Source of the DNA: Phlegmacium glaucopus | Taxonomy: Eukaryota > Basidiomycota > Agaricomycetes > Agaricales > Cortinariaceae | DNA: 64,000 nucleotides | Direction: 5' to 3' | NCBI GenBank assembly: GCA_015039465.1 | Contig: MU130617.1 | Coordinates: forward strand, 1-64,000 | Part shown: positions 45,813-57,976 of the stretch, one piece after another | Position numbering within the stretch: position 1 is the first letter of the stretch | How the letters are laid out: each line of letters begins with the position of its first letter | The notes under the pieces: model-generated | Told to the model about the DNA's origin: nothing | The model's input: only the letters and a program-made list of their open reading frames with translations | The model's database searches: none | Translations under genes and position numbers: made by a program

Positions 45813-47853
45813 CTACTTATTCATCATCCGCTCTAAGACTTGTAATGCCTCCGCCTGTGAGATAGGAGGTATCATGGCCTTGATTTTCCCCGCTCCTTTT
45901 GCTTCGTGGAATATGATTCGTGCTAACACCTCGCCCTATGATGATAGTTGTGTAAGTAACATATTTAAGATGTGGAACTGAAGCAGGACGTACAAGTTCA
46001 ACAAGACAAGCTACAACGATGAGCCTTTGGGTTCAAAACAGAGAAGGATGTGAAAAAGGATCAATGATGAAGGGAAAAATTCCACCTACCAGATAACAAT
46101 CCATGTTATCCGTTCCATAGCAGAATTGTTCAAATGGTCGTGAATCGCTTCCAACTAGAGATTAAATTTATCAGTGATATGTTTTCCGTCTTCAAGGTAT
46201 AATAAGAAAAAAGAAAAAAACTCACAAAATCGCTGGCAACGCCTAATTTTTCATTCAGAACCTGGACACGAGGCGTGATTTCCATGTACTCTCTCACTGC
46301 GTCGTATAGATTCTTTAGGCTTGCTTCACTCCAAAATAGTTCTGGCACGTCCAAGACATTTGAAACGAGGTTGACGTCCAGGCGCAGCTTGAACAAGCGA
46401 CCAGTCAATTTGAGTGCTTCGTTCCGTCGGAGTCGTAGGGCGCCTGACTCCGCTAGCTGTTTGGGTATGGATAATGTGAGTGGAGAGGATAATACCCGTT
46501 GTGCGTTGGTTTCGTAGCGGGCGAGAAGCGTTGATTGAGCAAGAGCGTGGGCAATAGAAAGTTTGAGGAGATGTGACCGAGATTTTAGTGCTATTCAAGA
46601 TCATTAGGGAATATTTCACTCCGGGAAGGCTAGACTTACTGAAAAAGTCGTTGTAAATCCGCGGGTAAGCGATCTGTGGATCATGCTATGGAAAAGCAGG
46701 GGACGTGGAGTTAGCAAAAAATCAGTTGGTGAGTCATAGAAAGACATACAGCAAAATGACATTCTTCAATTTCCCAGTCACCTTCAGCCATTGGGCGTTT
46801 CAGGATTCCTGCGCTAGTAATATCTTCCAGAATATCCTTCTCATGTCGTTCCTCTAATCCAAAGAACACAACTACCCCGAATTCAAAGAAAACGACCTCA
46901 GCAACCACTTCCTCCTTGATTCTCGTTGGTGGAAGGACTTGAATATCATCTGCAGGTTTCCATGTGCCATATGAACCGGGATCTGCTTCTGCTCCGGGCT
47001 CTACGTCTGTTGGGATTGTTGGAAGGCTGTCTGAAACTGACGTGGCTGGTTCCATATACTGTTCAGGCCCCTCGTCAGGCGGAAGATTTGTTGTTGGCAC
47101 TGGTATAGTCTGTGGTGGATGGCGAGAATCTAAGGGTGAGCTCGACGAGATATAACCTTCCCTGAGAGAGGTTGATGATCGTGAAGCTTGTGAAGTGAAA
47201 TATGTGCCCTGGTATCCATTTTCTTCGGCTTCGGAGAGATGTGCTAGGAAGGATTTGCCATTGGTTGTCACAGCAGCTACTGAGGAGCGGATGTTTACGC
47301 CGGGACCATATCCCGGAAGTAATGGAAGATGATACATCTAAGATAATTTTAGCCGGTAGAACGTCATGATATCTTTTTGTGTACTTACAACGTACAGAGC
47401 TTCGTCAAAGACTCTCGGAGATACGTTATGCTCCCGTTTCAGGAAAGACGACAACAACTTCATTTTGAAAGACTCTGCAACACAATAGGCTGTTATCCTC
47501 TTGAAACCTGCGTTTTTGCGTTGATCTTTTGTCATCCGCTCCGCCTGGCTTTTATACTCTCGTACACCTCCGTCGGTTTCGTGCCCAAGAGTCAAATCAT
47601 CATCAACGTCGGTTGAAAAAGGTTTAGTTTGAGGCGCGGAGGGCAGAACAACAAGTTTATGAGTGGTTTTTGAACTGCGTTGTGTTTTTGGTCCAGTTGT
47701 AAGGCCCGCCTTTGAAGCGCGAAGCGACATAGATGCGGGTGGTGCATGTCTGTCAGCTATACCAAGTTGCGCAAGTCGCGATGTAGGTTTTCGTCTACCA
47801 GGCAGAGAGGTTGTGGCCTGGAAACGACTAGTGGGATTTGATTTTAGTGACAT
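45813..47853 (-). CDS. RMD1/RMND1-like (DUF155) membrane-anchored protein
   Basis: ATG at 47,853 (MSLKSNPTSRFQATTSLPGR), with a basic, Ser-rich N-terminus of about 100 residues. The DUF155 core runs through KNAGFKRITAYCVAESFKMK, EVVAEVVFFEFGVVVFFGLE and ERHEKDILED, then HALAQSTLLARYE, SLTLSIPKQLAESG, LFKLRLDVNLVSNVLDVPEL and FWSEASLKNLYDAVREYMEI. A single C-terminal transmembrane helix (WIVIWLIVVACLVELGEV) spans two introns. It ends ALQVLERMMNK. Members include yeast Rmd1 and Rmd8, fission-yeast Sad1-interacting factors and mitochondrial RMND1. The variable-length Pro/Ser-rich insert argues for the Rmd1/Sif group. Molecular role in fungi is poorly defined. Confidence 0.88.
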
Positions 47854-48148
47854 AGACGCGATCACTGGCGGCTCAGCAACTCAATATCACCGTGACAACA
47901 GGTATGGCGGTGTCTTATGTAATACCGTCGAGGCGCTGCCGTATCTGAATTTTGAAACCGATACCCCTGAGAGGTCTGCCGGGTCCTACTGATCATTGAT
48001 GTCCCTTCAAGTCTCTGTTCCTTTCGGCGCTGCGGGTGGCAGTAGATAACGTTATTTGAATCTTTGTTTGATCAGGTGTGTCGTGCGTAACATATAAATA
48101 CCTAGAGGTGCAATTTTCATTTCTCATCTTCATTCCCTTATCCCCACC
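47854..48148. promoter_or_regulatory. Divergent promoter region
   Basis: 295 bp between the start codons of the RMD1-like gene and the first BRI3-like gene. CATATAAATACC near 48,090, about 60 bp before the right-hand start, is a good TATA candidate. Confidence 0.6.
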
Positions 48149-48606
48149 ATGTCTGAAAAGCAGCAACCTCCTTCCTACCCAGTTCCCCAGGGCTACCCTC
48201 AAGGGGCTCCAGTTGGAGTTGCCCCAAATGTTGTTAATGTCATTCCCCCTGCGAACGCTGGCCAGCAATACCGTGACCAATGTAATTATCGCCCTTATTG
48301 AGCTAAACTTTGTCAGAATTCTGACCACCTGACAGTGTTTGCGCTGTGCGCCCAGGGTCAGCATGAAAGGAAGACAGAGTATGGCGTGTGTGGAATCATC
48401 ACAGCAATTGTATGTCTTATTTTTTTCCTCTCCAGAGAGAAAGGTTTCATTGATTTTCTCTTTAGGCTTGCTTCCCAATTGGTCTTATCTGTCTATTGTG
48501 AGTCTGCTCGGTCATAATTCCCCTTGCCGTCTAATAACATTCTTTTCATCTCAGCATGGACACGAACGTCAAATGTTCACGCTGCGGTGTATCGTTACCT
48601 AAATAA
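48149..48606 (+). CDS. BRI3-like small membrane protein, copy 1
   Basis: Four exons. The first encodes MSEKQQPPSYPVPQGYPQGA with a Pro/Gln-rich head ending QQYRDQ. Then come LFALCAQGQHERKTEYGVCG, an intron inside the hydrophobic segment, ACFPIGLICLF, and the last exon MDTNVKCSRCGVSLPK. The pattern of CxxGxHxRxTxxGxxG, hydrophobic helix and CxxCG matches the BRI3/brain protein I3-like family. These are tail-membrane proteins of endosome/lysosome in animals; fungal function is unknown. Introns interrupt codons at CAA-T|TG and CTA-TT|C. A strong paralog follows 1.3 kb downstream with the same intron positions. Confidence 0.85.
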
Positions 48607-49910
48607 ACAATCAAACATAACCATTACCACAAACTGTTCTGCTGTAATTGTTTCTCCGCTTTCGCTACGCATCCATTTTTTGGAGCTCATCCCTTGGATA
48701 AATCTTTATACTTAACATTTGTTTGATGTACTAAGATTACTTATTGATTTGAACTATAATTTCGACTCCGTAGAGTATGGACAGTCCTGTCAAATAACAT
48801 AGCAATTGGAATAGGTATCAAAGACATGATTATCACTTAGCCACTGACTACAGTGATTGATCAACAAAGTTCAGAATCCGTGTTGCAACCCATCAAGTCA
48901 GATCAGGTCAGATCGTCACCCTCGAATTTGGCGCCATTTGTGGTTGATTTCAGGGCAGGCCTTATGCATTTATGGCATGCTGTTTTATGCAATCTTGTAC
49001 CTTTCTCACCTGGTCTTCGAAATCCCGTCTCTACATAGCCTCATACATGGATAATTGTATTCAGAAACCCCAATATTCGAAGCCCGACCATGCTCGGCGG
49101 CGGCTGGTTTGTTGCCGAAACAATTTTCAAGCTCTGCCTTTTATAAAATCTTATACATTCTCCTGTTAAGGTCCATTTAGAGGTTTGGTTAGGGTCCAGT
49201 TAGGATTTTTTTATGGTCCAGTTAGGGTTAGGATGTTAAGAGTTAGGGCAGTATCATTATTGACAATTTTATTGTAAGGGGTTCCGATCACACGGCACCG
49301 GTCCGGCACCTCTGGATTCATCTCCGACATGGGAAAGGGGTTTCTGATTAGAATCATCCCTCATACATACCAGTACATACCTCATGGACGCCGAGCTTGA
49401 ATATAGGACGGAGGATATATTGAAGGAGCAAATACTAAATTAATCTTGATATCCCTGCCAAGCGTCAATATCTTGGCACATGAAGTAGCGGCAGCAGACA
49501 CTTAATGCGAATAACCTTGATTGAATGGGCAGCGTGTGCGGACTGACCGGTACCGTTCAACAGTCGGGCTAATCGAAATCCCATGAACGCTGTTATTGTT
49601 CGTCGCCTCGCAGTTTGGAGCAACAATATCATCCCTGGAAACATGCATTGACTTGTACCTTTGTTACTTCATCCGTGGCCTGAGGTAAGTAGTAACACGA
49701 CAGGCAGGCAGGGTCAGTTTGACATTTGATGCAAATTTGATACCCCCCATGACTTCAAAATTAAATTGTGACTAGGGCCACGGTGCCACCGCTAGCAGCC
49801 TAATTGAATCTACATATATATACATAAAAAATGCAACAATTTTCTTTTCGGTAGTTAACGTTGTTAAAGCACCCTTCTTCCTTCCCTTCACGCTACCCAC
49901 TACCACCATA
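48607..49910. other. Intergenic region with a short TTAGGG-like patch
   Basis: No gene seen. Around 49,180-49,260 a few GGTTAGGG/GTTAGGGTTAGG motifs are scattered but do not form an array. TATATATATACATAAA at about 49,813 may be the TATA region of the next gene. Confidence 0.5.
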
Positions 49911-50447
49911 ATGTCGCAAGTCAATATGTCGCCTCCCCATATCTCGCAGATTCCCCAGTCTTATCCCACATACCCAGTACAGCAGCAACAGCAGTACCAG
50001 CAACCACAGCAGTACCAGCAAGCACCTGGTGACCCCAACTTCCAAGCTCAAAATGCAATGCTCGCTGGCCAAAGTTATCGGGATCAATGTCGGTTCCCAT
50101 AAACTTTTATCTTATAACCAGCTATTCTAAAATGAAACTGCCGTAGTGTTCGCGCAATGCGCTCTTGGAAACCATGAGCGAAAGACGGAATATGGAATGT
50201 TTGGAATTATCATGGCAGTCGTGAGTTTCTTTTTTGAACCCCATTTTTTGCAAAAGGCGAATTGAATCCTAACCCTGTTCTTTGCTCCCTTAGGCGTGTT
50301 TCCCATGTGGTCTGATTTGCTTGTTGTGAGTCACTGCTATTATTATCAAATTCTCCCTTCAAGTTGTGAACTAAATAAAACTTACTTTTCAGCATGGACA
50401 CGCAAGATAAATGCTCGCGTTGCGGTGTTTCCTTGCAAAAGCAATAG
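49911..50447 (+). CDS. BRI3-like small membrane protein, copy 2
   Basis: Four exons with intron positions identical to copy 1. The head is MSQVNMSPPHISQIPQSYPT followed by a Gln/Tyr/Pro-rich stretch and SYRDQ. The core is LFAQCALGNHERKTEYGMFG, then a hydrophobic helix and ACFPCGLICLF, and the tail is MDTQDKCSRCGVSLQKQ. The low-complexity head differs from copy 1 while the core is nearly the same, so the duplication is old enough for the disordered part to diverge. Both copies are intact. Confidence 0.87.
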
Positions 50448-51088
50448 GCGTATTTACATAGTGGATTTGAGGGATTTATTTGTTTATTTCCCGATCTATA
50501 TAGGACCCATTTTCCTTTTCAAGTTACCACTCTTATTCCTATCTCGTCATGTGACATAGTGAACTCGAGGCGTCTTGCCCATACAGTCGTCTGTGTGTTA
50601 GCACCCCGTGGCCATAGAAATTTTGAGCTACCAAGTTGGTACAGTTGCGGGCAGGCAAATCCATCAAATTTGGTATATCAGGAACGCGAGTTATTTTGGG
50701 TAAAAATTGTGCCTAAAATCGGTGTGCACCAAATGGGTACAGCTGCGGACAAGCAAAGACAAGGCAATGTTTTTTGGACTGCAGATTAAGAATGTTCGTT
50801 ATTGTGAAATCAGCTTGCGCCAATCAATTTATTGTTTCGAAACAACAATACTATTCTGACAGTTTTCGGGGTATAGTGGAGTACCCCAAGAAGGAAGGAT
50901 GCTTTTGCTTGTCCACAATTGTATGCAGGGATTTCGAAGCCATATAAGCCATACTCGAGTACTCTCTGATACATCCCCCATAGCATTTTCGGAGCAAACT
51001 CCATACAATATACTATTTACACTTGTACTTGGTGTACTTGTTTTTGACCTGAGACCGACTAAAACAGCCCCGGTGGGTGATAGTGATT
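50448..51088. other. No gene seen
   Basis: Convergent 3' region between the second BRI3-like gene and the first MFS gene. Two related stretches (GGTACAGTTGCGGGCAGGCAA and GGTACAGCTGCGGACAAGCAA type, about 50,638 and 50,736) hint at a short direct repeat. Confidence 0.45.
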
Positions 51089-53560
51089 TTAATTATTTAA
51101 TGAATGCTGAACCACCTCGTCGATGAGGATTTTTGAGCTATTCTTTGGTATAGTTGACGCATGCGTTAGAGGATTTCTAGCGCGCATTGCTTCTCCTTTG
51201 TAATAGAGCCAGACAGGGAACGGGATGCCAAGGATAACGGCCAATGCAGCCAAGATCTGTGTGCAAGTCGATTCAGTGTGAAAGTATCAAGTGGCGAGCA
51301 AATGAAAAAAAAAAAGAAAAAAGAAGAGAAAACATACGGAACTTCCACCTCCGAGCCCGAGCACATTGAACATCTGTTGACCAATAGGGGAAAACGAATG
51401 CCAAGAGCGATCGGAAGAACTGGGTGTTTATTTCAATTGATGACCATGGTAAGAAAGATCAAAAGGAAAACTTACTGCAACAGCAGACATGGCCCTTGCT
51501 GCATAGGTGAAGGAATCGACCAAGTAGAGCTGGATCGGAAGGCTGCAGAACGGTAGAAGCGAAACCTAATTTAGATGTGCTGCATCCATTCGTTTAATGA
51601 CATTGAATACGCACGAGGTTGTCGGCATGCCTTGAGAGAATGTAACAGATTAGCTTCACGTTTAGAATACAGACAGGATGATGGATTTATCTTACCAAAA
51701 CCGAAGATACCACTATCAATAATGGGCATGATCCAGTGAACCTTAGCAGCAGCCGACCATCCATACCAGCTGAACCCAATATGGTGAGCGACAAATGTTG
51801 ACTCCTTAACCAGGAAGGGCGCACAGAAGACCGATAGGAACGAAGATTGATCCAAAGAATAGCGCTGGAATACGCATTTCTGGTGTGGCTATTCCACCAT
51901 TCTTATCGGCGAGCTATAAGACAGAAAACAAATTTTAGAAAATCCGACCATGTTTGAGTGAAGGCAGATACTTACATGTTTGTAAATCTGATCGGAAATT
52001 CTGGCTCCGAACAGCGTAGCGGTAAGAAAGCCAATATAAGCAAGGCCCCCCACTCCGGCGCTGAAGTGATATGTCGTAGCGAAGATTTCTTAAAGATGGA
52101 AGGACTCAATCACGGAACGGGAAAAGTAGGGGATCTAGACATACCGGGAAAGGTGGTGAACATGAGGTAGAATATGCCTGCAGTTTCAAAAACTCGATCG
52201 ATTAGATATGCAATAGACGACTTTGATGCTTTAGTACACTGACCATACATGCTAAAAATATAATATCAGCATCAGAAAAAAAGAGAAAAAACTACTTGAT
52301 AACTCACAAAGCCATGTAAAGACTGAGTACAAAGCAAATGAAGCTTCCAAAGAGTAAGGTGACAGGGCGTGAGAGGTTGAGCCAAAGGTAATAGAGCTTT
52401 CCATGCCCATTGACAATGGCGAGGTGACTAGACACAGTGTTCTCTCGATCACCAGACTTTGCAGCCCGTCTTTGACGAATGACGGGAGCATACGTCTCTC
52501 GTAGCAAGGGAATGGTGACAACGGATATTACACCACAAACGACTGGATACAAAATAGATGATGAATATTTCGCGCTAATATAGAAAAGACAGGACGAACT
52601 GGATACCACGATAAGGACCCATTTCACTCCTATGGACTGTGCGAGAAAGGCTCCAGCGATAGGACCCACGATTGGACCTTGCAGTTGACAAAAGGAGTTT
52701 AGACAATGCCGTCATTGAGGAAATCGTTTACGTACCAATGAGAGGTCCAAGATTGTACAATGCCATAGCAGATGCTCTATCGCGCTCTGAGAACAAATCA
52801 CCTATCGACCCACCACCCACCGCTATCGGTGCACTTCCTGATATACCAGCTACATCCGGATGTTAGAATTTGAATAGAGCGTGCGGATGTTCACATACAC
52901 AGGAAACGGAATCCTATCAAGGCGCCTGTCGTTGGCGCAAATGCACAACCCAGACTGAAAGCTGCGGACATGAAGTTGCCGATATGGAGGACCTGGAAGA
53001 TAGTATGAAAACCCGGACGGGCAATGAGGTAAGGACGATGCTTACCCAAGTTCGTCCATACATTTCTGATAAAGGTACCAAGACAAGGGGCTATTATTAA
53101 TGAGTCAGTTGGGGTTGGGGATAAAGTGAGATGTTACCGACACCAAGGCCATAAGGAATCATAAATATACTCAAAGTCAAAGCGATGAGAGTAGTGTTTG
53201 TGATCCCATACTTAGATGCAACTTCCGGCAAACCGGGTGCCATCATTGAACTGGCCAGTGGGGGAATAAAAGTGTAAAACGAGACCTGTGAGGAAGAAAC
53301 ACATTAGATTGGAAAACAAGATATGCAGAAGCAAGGGCATGCACAATCGCTGTGGCCGCCCATTTCTTTTTAGCAGACCAATTCCTTGCGTTGTCGGGGT
53401 CGTTCTCCCAGTCGTCTTCAAGGTCTGACTGTTCTGAGAGAGCTGTGACTTTGTCCTCAGGGTGAGCGGATTCACTGTAGCCTTTGGAAATATGGATTAC
53501 GCAGGAAGCCAGAGAATGCGGCGTTCTGTCAGGTGATTGGATTTCGACACTGCCAGACAT
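51089..53560 (-). pseudogene. MFS multidrug-type transporter, left copy, with a C-terminal frameshift
   Basis: Starts MSGSVEIQSPDRTPHSLASC, with a roughly 80-residue acidic cytosolic N-terminus (DDWENDPDNARNWSAKKKW). DHA1-type membrane segments follow: PPLASSMMAPGLPEVASKYG, the motif-A region PLVLVPLSEMYGRTW, SERDRASAMALYNLGPLIGP and IPLLRETYAPVIRQRRAAKS. Introns match the right copy throughout. Near 51,385 the exon reads FPY where the right copy has FPLFGQQMFN, because two nucleotides are missing. The last two membrane segments would then be out of frame, ending at a stop near 51,166 instead of 51,089. Apart from this the gene is intact. It could be a recent loss or a sequencing error. Confidence 0.8.
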
Positions 53561-54110
53561 GAATCTTGGAACGAGAAACGAGAGGCTTAGGAAAAGGCAG
53601 AGAAAAACATGTGGAAGCTTTATAGGCAGAGAGATAGACACGTTATATGCACTTCCGCGGTTGGCAGCAAGATATCCTGAGAGTTCAAGAGGCCAATTTC
53701 CTCCATCCAGTTAATTTCGTTGATATACGTTACTGACCATTATCAGCGCAGCAAGCGCATTCTACGACCACTCTATTTGAGAGTGTGAGTTTCTGCATGA
53801 TGAAAACGGAAACATTTCCAATGGTTGGGAACTTGTTCTATCCTAAAGTTGCCATGCTAGCTTTGTTCAAAAACGGTATGCAGAAGCGACAATGAATTGA
53901 CGACGTAAGATGAAGCGTGGAATCTGAGTCGAAGTTTACCCAAAATGATCGTTCATGCCAACCTATGCACGAATGACGAGGAGGTTCTACAGCGGACAGG
54001 CGGACAACGGTGGGGACAGGCGGACAGTGCGGACTTTAGGGTTATGATAATGTTAACACGCAAATGTTAAATCCGACAACTGTTAGTGACTAGCGGTCGT
54101 CGAGAAATTA
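53561..54110. other. Promoter of the left MFS gene and spacer
   Basis: No gene seen. About 53,985-54,040 contains several GGCGGACA/GGACAGGCGG units. The right side abuts a small transposon. Confidence 0.5.
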
Positions 54111-54501
54111 CAGTGCCTTGCATATTGTTTTGCACAGCGAAATTTCCAGCGAGCTGTTTGATGTGACCACTGTGTAGTCTCTCGTAGATCACGATATAAC
54201 CACTGTGTCACTTCAAACTTTATTTCGGAAGCGAACAACGGAATTGAGGACGGATCTTGGTGTACCAGTCCTATTGTCAGTGGCAAGGTTTGCTCGTCGG
54301 GGGTTCTTGTGCTGTACACGAGACGCGGATAAGATCCAGAATGGCGGCCTAGCCACGGAACGAGGCTCTGAAGCCGTGAAGGGGTCAGTCAAGACTCAGA
54401 AGAAAACCCGACCGTTTTGAGTTGCCGTGGGAGAGTGACTCTGAAGTCACATCAAACAGCTTGTGAAAATTTCGTTGTGCAAAACAATATGCAAGGCACT
54501 G
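54111..54501. mobile_element. MITE of about 391 bp with TA target duplication (Tc1/mariner-like ends)
   Basis: The left end CAGTGCCTTGCATATTGTTT and the right end AACAATATGCAAGGCACTG are exact inverted copies over about 20 bp. The arms stay similar for about 65 bp (GCACAGCGAAATTT against AAATTTCGTTGTGC, then AGCTGTTTGATGTGA). TA flanks both sides (54,109-54,110 and 54,502-54,503). CAGTG-type ends with TA duplication fit Tc1/mariner-type non-autonomous elements. No transposase is present. Confidence 0.88.
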
Positions 54502-54678
54502 TATGTAGTTATAAATATTACACAACGTATATCTTGCTCTTATCGAGTCGCATGGTACCACTGCTTGCGTAAATTTGAAGTCGTAAAATACAATGAGGAG
54601 TGTACATCAACTGCGTAGTGAGATATCTATAAACAAATTGTACTCCTGTGGGTCGTTCGTTAGTGCTGAACCATCTCA

Positions 54679-57115
54679 TCACTGAGGGATTTTTGATTTA
54701 TTTTTTGGTATAGTTGACGCCTGCGTTAACGGATTTCTAGCGCGCATTCCTTCTCCTTTGTAATAGATCCAGATAGGGAATGGGATGCCAAGAACAATGG
54801 CCAACCCAGCCAATAACTGTGTACAAGTTGATTCAGTGTGAAAATATCAAGTGGCGGGGTGAACAAAAGAAAAACATACGGAATTTCCACCTCCGAGCCC
54901 GAGTGCATTGAACATCTGTTGACCAAATAGTGGGAAAGCAAATCCCAGGAGCGATCGGAAGAGCTGGATGATGGGTGATACATTGGTGGCCGTAGTAAAA
55001 GAAAAGTCAGAAGGATCACTTACTGCTGCAGCAGAGATGGCACTTGCTGCATAGGTGAAGGAATCAACCAAGTAGAGCTGGATCGGAAGGCTGAAAAAGG
55101 GTAGATGGGAAACTTAATTTAGAGGCGCTGCATCCATTCGTTTAATGACATTGAATACGTACTAGGTTGTCATCATGCCTTGAGAGAGCGTAACAGATTA
55201 GCTTCATGTTTAGAAATACAAACATGATGATGGATTTTTTTATCTTACCAAAACCGAAGATACCACTACCAATAATGGGCATGATCCAATGGATCTTAGC
55301 AGCAGCCGACCATCCATACCAGCTGAACCCAAAACGGTGAGCGATAACTGTTGACTCTTTAAACAGGAAAGCCTTACAGAAGACCGATAGGAACGAAGAT
55401 TGATCCAAAGGCTAGCGCTGGAATACGCATTTCTGGTGTGGCTACTCCGCCATTCTTATCGGCGAGCTATAAAGACAGAAAATAAATTCGATCAGGTTTG
55501 AGTGAAAGCAAATACTTACATGTTTGTACATCTGATCGGCGAATCTGGCTCCGAACAATGTAGCAGTAACGAAGCCAACACCCAAGCCAATATAAGCAAG
55601 GCCCCCCACGCCGGTGTTGAAGTGATATGTCGTGGAGAAAATTTCTTAAAGATGGAAGGACTTAATCGCGGAACGGGAAAGGTCGGAGATCCAGACATAC
55701 CAGGAAAAGTGGTGAACATGAGGTAGTATATACCTGCAGTTTCAAAACATCGATCGATTAGATATGCAATAGGTGACTGACGCTTTAGTGCACTGACCAT
55801 ACATGCTAAAAATATAATATCAGAAAAAAAAGAATTAAAGAGAAAAAACTACTTGATAACTCACAAAGCCATGTAAAGACTAAGTACAAAGCAGATGAGG
55901 CTTCCGAAAAGCAAGACGATAGGACGTGAGAGGTTGAGCCAAAGGTAATAGAGCTTTCCATGCTCATTGACAATGGGGAGGTGACTAGGCACAGCTTTCT
56001 CGCGATCACCAGACTTTGCAGCCCGTCTTTGACGAATGACGGGAGCATATGTCTCCCGTAGCAAGGGAATTGCGATAGCGGATGTTACACCACAAAGGAC
56101 TGGATACAAAAGATAGATGATGAATATTCCGCGCTCATATAGAAAAGACAGGACGAACTGGCTATTATGATAAAGACCCATTTCACTCCTATAGATTCTG
56201 CGATGAACCCTCCCGCGATAGGACCCACGACTGGACCTTGCAGTTGACAAAAGGAGTTTAGACAATGCCGTCATTAAGGAAATCGTTTACATACCAATGA
56301 GAGGTCCAAGACTGTACAATGCCATAGCAGATGCTCTATCGCGCTCTGAGAACAAATCGCCTATCGACCCACCACCCACCGCTATCGGTGCGCTTCCTGA
56401 TAAACCAGCTACATCCGGATGTTAGAATTTGAAAGAAGCCTGCGGATGTTCACATACACAGGAAACGGAATCCTATCAAGGCGCCTGTCGTTGGCGCAAA
56501 TGCACAACCCAGACTAAAAGCTGCGGACATGAAGTTGCCGATATGGAGGACCTGGAAGGTAGCATGAAAACCTGAACAGGCAATGAGGTAAAGACGATGC
56601 TTACCCAAGTTCGTCCATACATTTCTGATACAGGAGCCAACAAAAGAGGCTATCATTGAACGGGTCAGTAAGAGTTGCAGATACAAGTGAGATAACACCG
56701 ACACCGAGGCCGAAAGAAATCAGAAATATACTCAAAGTCAAAGCGATGAGAGTAGTGTTTGTGATCCCATACTTAGATGCAACCTCCGGCAAACCGGGTG
56801 CCATCATTGAACTGGCTAGTGGAGGAACAAGAGTGTAAAACGAGACCTGTGAGGAAGAAAAACATTAAATTGGAAAACAAGATTTGCAGAAGCAAGGGCG
56901 GGTACAATCGCTGTGGCCGTCCATTTCTTTTTAGCAGACCAATTCCTTGCGTTGTCGGGGTCATTCTCCCAGTCATCTTCAATGTCTGACTTTTCTGAGG
57001 CCGCTGTGACTTCTTTCTCTTTAGGATGACTGTAGCCTTCGGATACGTGAGTAGCGCAGGAAGCCAGAGAATGTGGCGTTCTGTCAGGTGATTGGATTTC
57101 GAGGGTGGCAGACAT
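54679..57115 (-). CDS. MFS multidrug-type (DHA1) transporter, right copy
   Basis: Starts MSATLEIQSPDRTPHSLASC, with an acidic N-terminus (SDIEDDWENDPDNARNW). Twelve membrane segments are expected over about ten exons. Landmarks are ASSMMAPGLPEVASKYGITN, motif A PLLLAPVSEMYGRTW, VLHIGNFMSAAFSLGCAFAP, SERDRASAMALYSLGPLIGP, LPIVNEHGKLYYLWLNLSRP, NTGVGGLAYIGLGVGFVTAT, KNGGVATPEMRIPALAFGSI, FWYGWSAAAKIHWIMPIIGS, YLVDSFTYAASAISAAA, LGFAFPLFGQQMFNALGLGG and IYYKGERMRARNPL-like end. This is the fungal polyamine/multidrug proton-antiporter group; the substrate cannot be told. An intron near 56,105-56,160 uses a GTTCGT donor. All joins I checked keep the frame. Confidence 0.88.
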
Positions 57116-57976
57116 GAATCTTGGAATGGGAAATGATTAATGAGGAGCCGAAGAAGAGGGACAGCAAATTTAAAGGAAATGGAAGCTTTATCAACAGAGG
57201 CTCTGATACGTTATACATCTAGTCAAATCGCGGTTGGCATCACGAGGTCGGCAGTTCAAAAGACCAGTTTGTTGATGTGCTGATACGTTTGTGTTGACTA
57301 ACCATCACCAGCGCAGTAAGTGCATTTCACGACTGTGAGTTTCTTTTCTGTGTCATTAAAATGGAAAAATTGAGGTCAGCTATTGATTTTTCAAAGGTTG
57401 GGAACTCGTTCCAGCCAAAAAAAAAGTTTCCTGGCTTTGTTCCGGTAACAATAAGGTCATCACCCGTACCAGCGCTAGAATGGAGTGTGGACTCCGGCTG
57501 AGAGCGGCTGAGTCGTTTCTGTGAGAGTCACGTAATTGTATTTCGTCATCCATCGACGATCTTTTTATATAAGCTTGAACAGTCATGTGGATGATTATAA
57601 TCTGCTCTTAAGGAGATTTTCAAACCTATTGATCCTCTCGCAATCTCTACCCTCACCCTCATCGAGTGTGTAAGGTAGAACTATTTACGAGTCCAAGAAA
57701 AAATAGTATACAGCACACACGTCGCATTGATTGATGTGACGTGACGTGCTTGTGGCCATTCACGTCAGTCGATGGCGAAAACAGACTCAGTCTGCTCTGT
57801 ATTCATTATACTAAAAACACAAGATCCTAATGTATATACAGTTTGTTAGATTTGCGCGCTTCTAATTCCAAACTTCCAGAACGTCCAGGGCAAAACAAAA
57901 GAAAGTGAATGTGAGGTTATGTAGAGAGCGTGTCAGGGGGGAAAATGTGAAAAAGAGCGACAACATTTTCCCTCCC
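57116..57976. other. Promoter of the right MFS gene and 3' flank of the GT61 gene
   Basis: No gene seen. An open frame at 57,380-57,586 has no family resemblance. Confidence 0.5.

Noticed and set aside
47993..48478. Minus-strand 161-residue open frame over the first BRI3-like gene
   Set aside because: It is antisense to a gene with conserved motifs and clean introns and matches no family.
49180..49260. Interstitial telomere array
   Set aside because: Only a few scattered TTAGGG-like hexamers that do not tandem cleanly.
56090..56165. Broken splice donor in the right MFS copy
   Set aside because: The apparent GT to AT change disappears when the correct donor (GTTCGT, a few bases downstream) is used; both copies then keep the frame.
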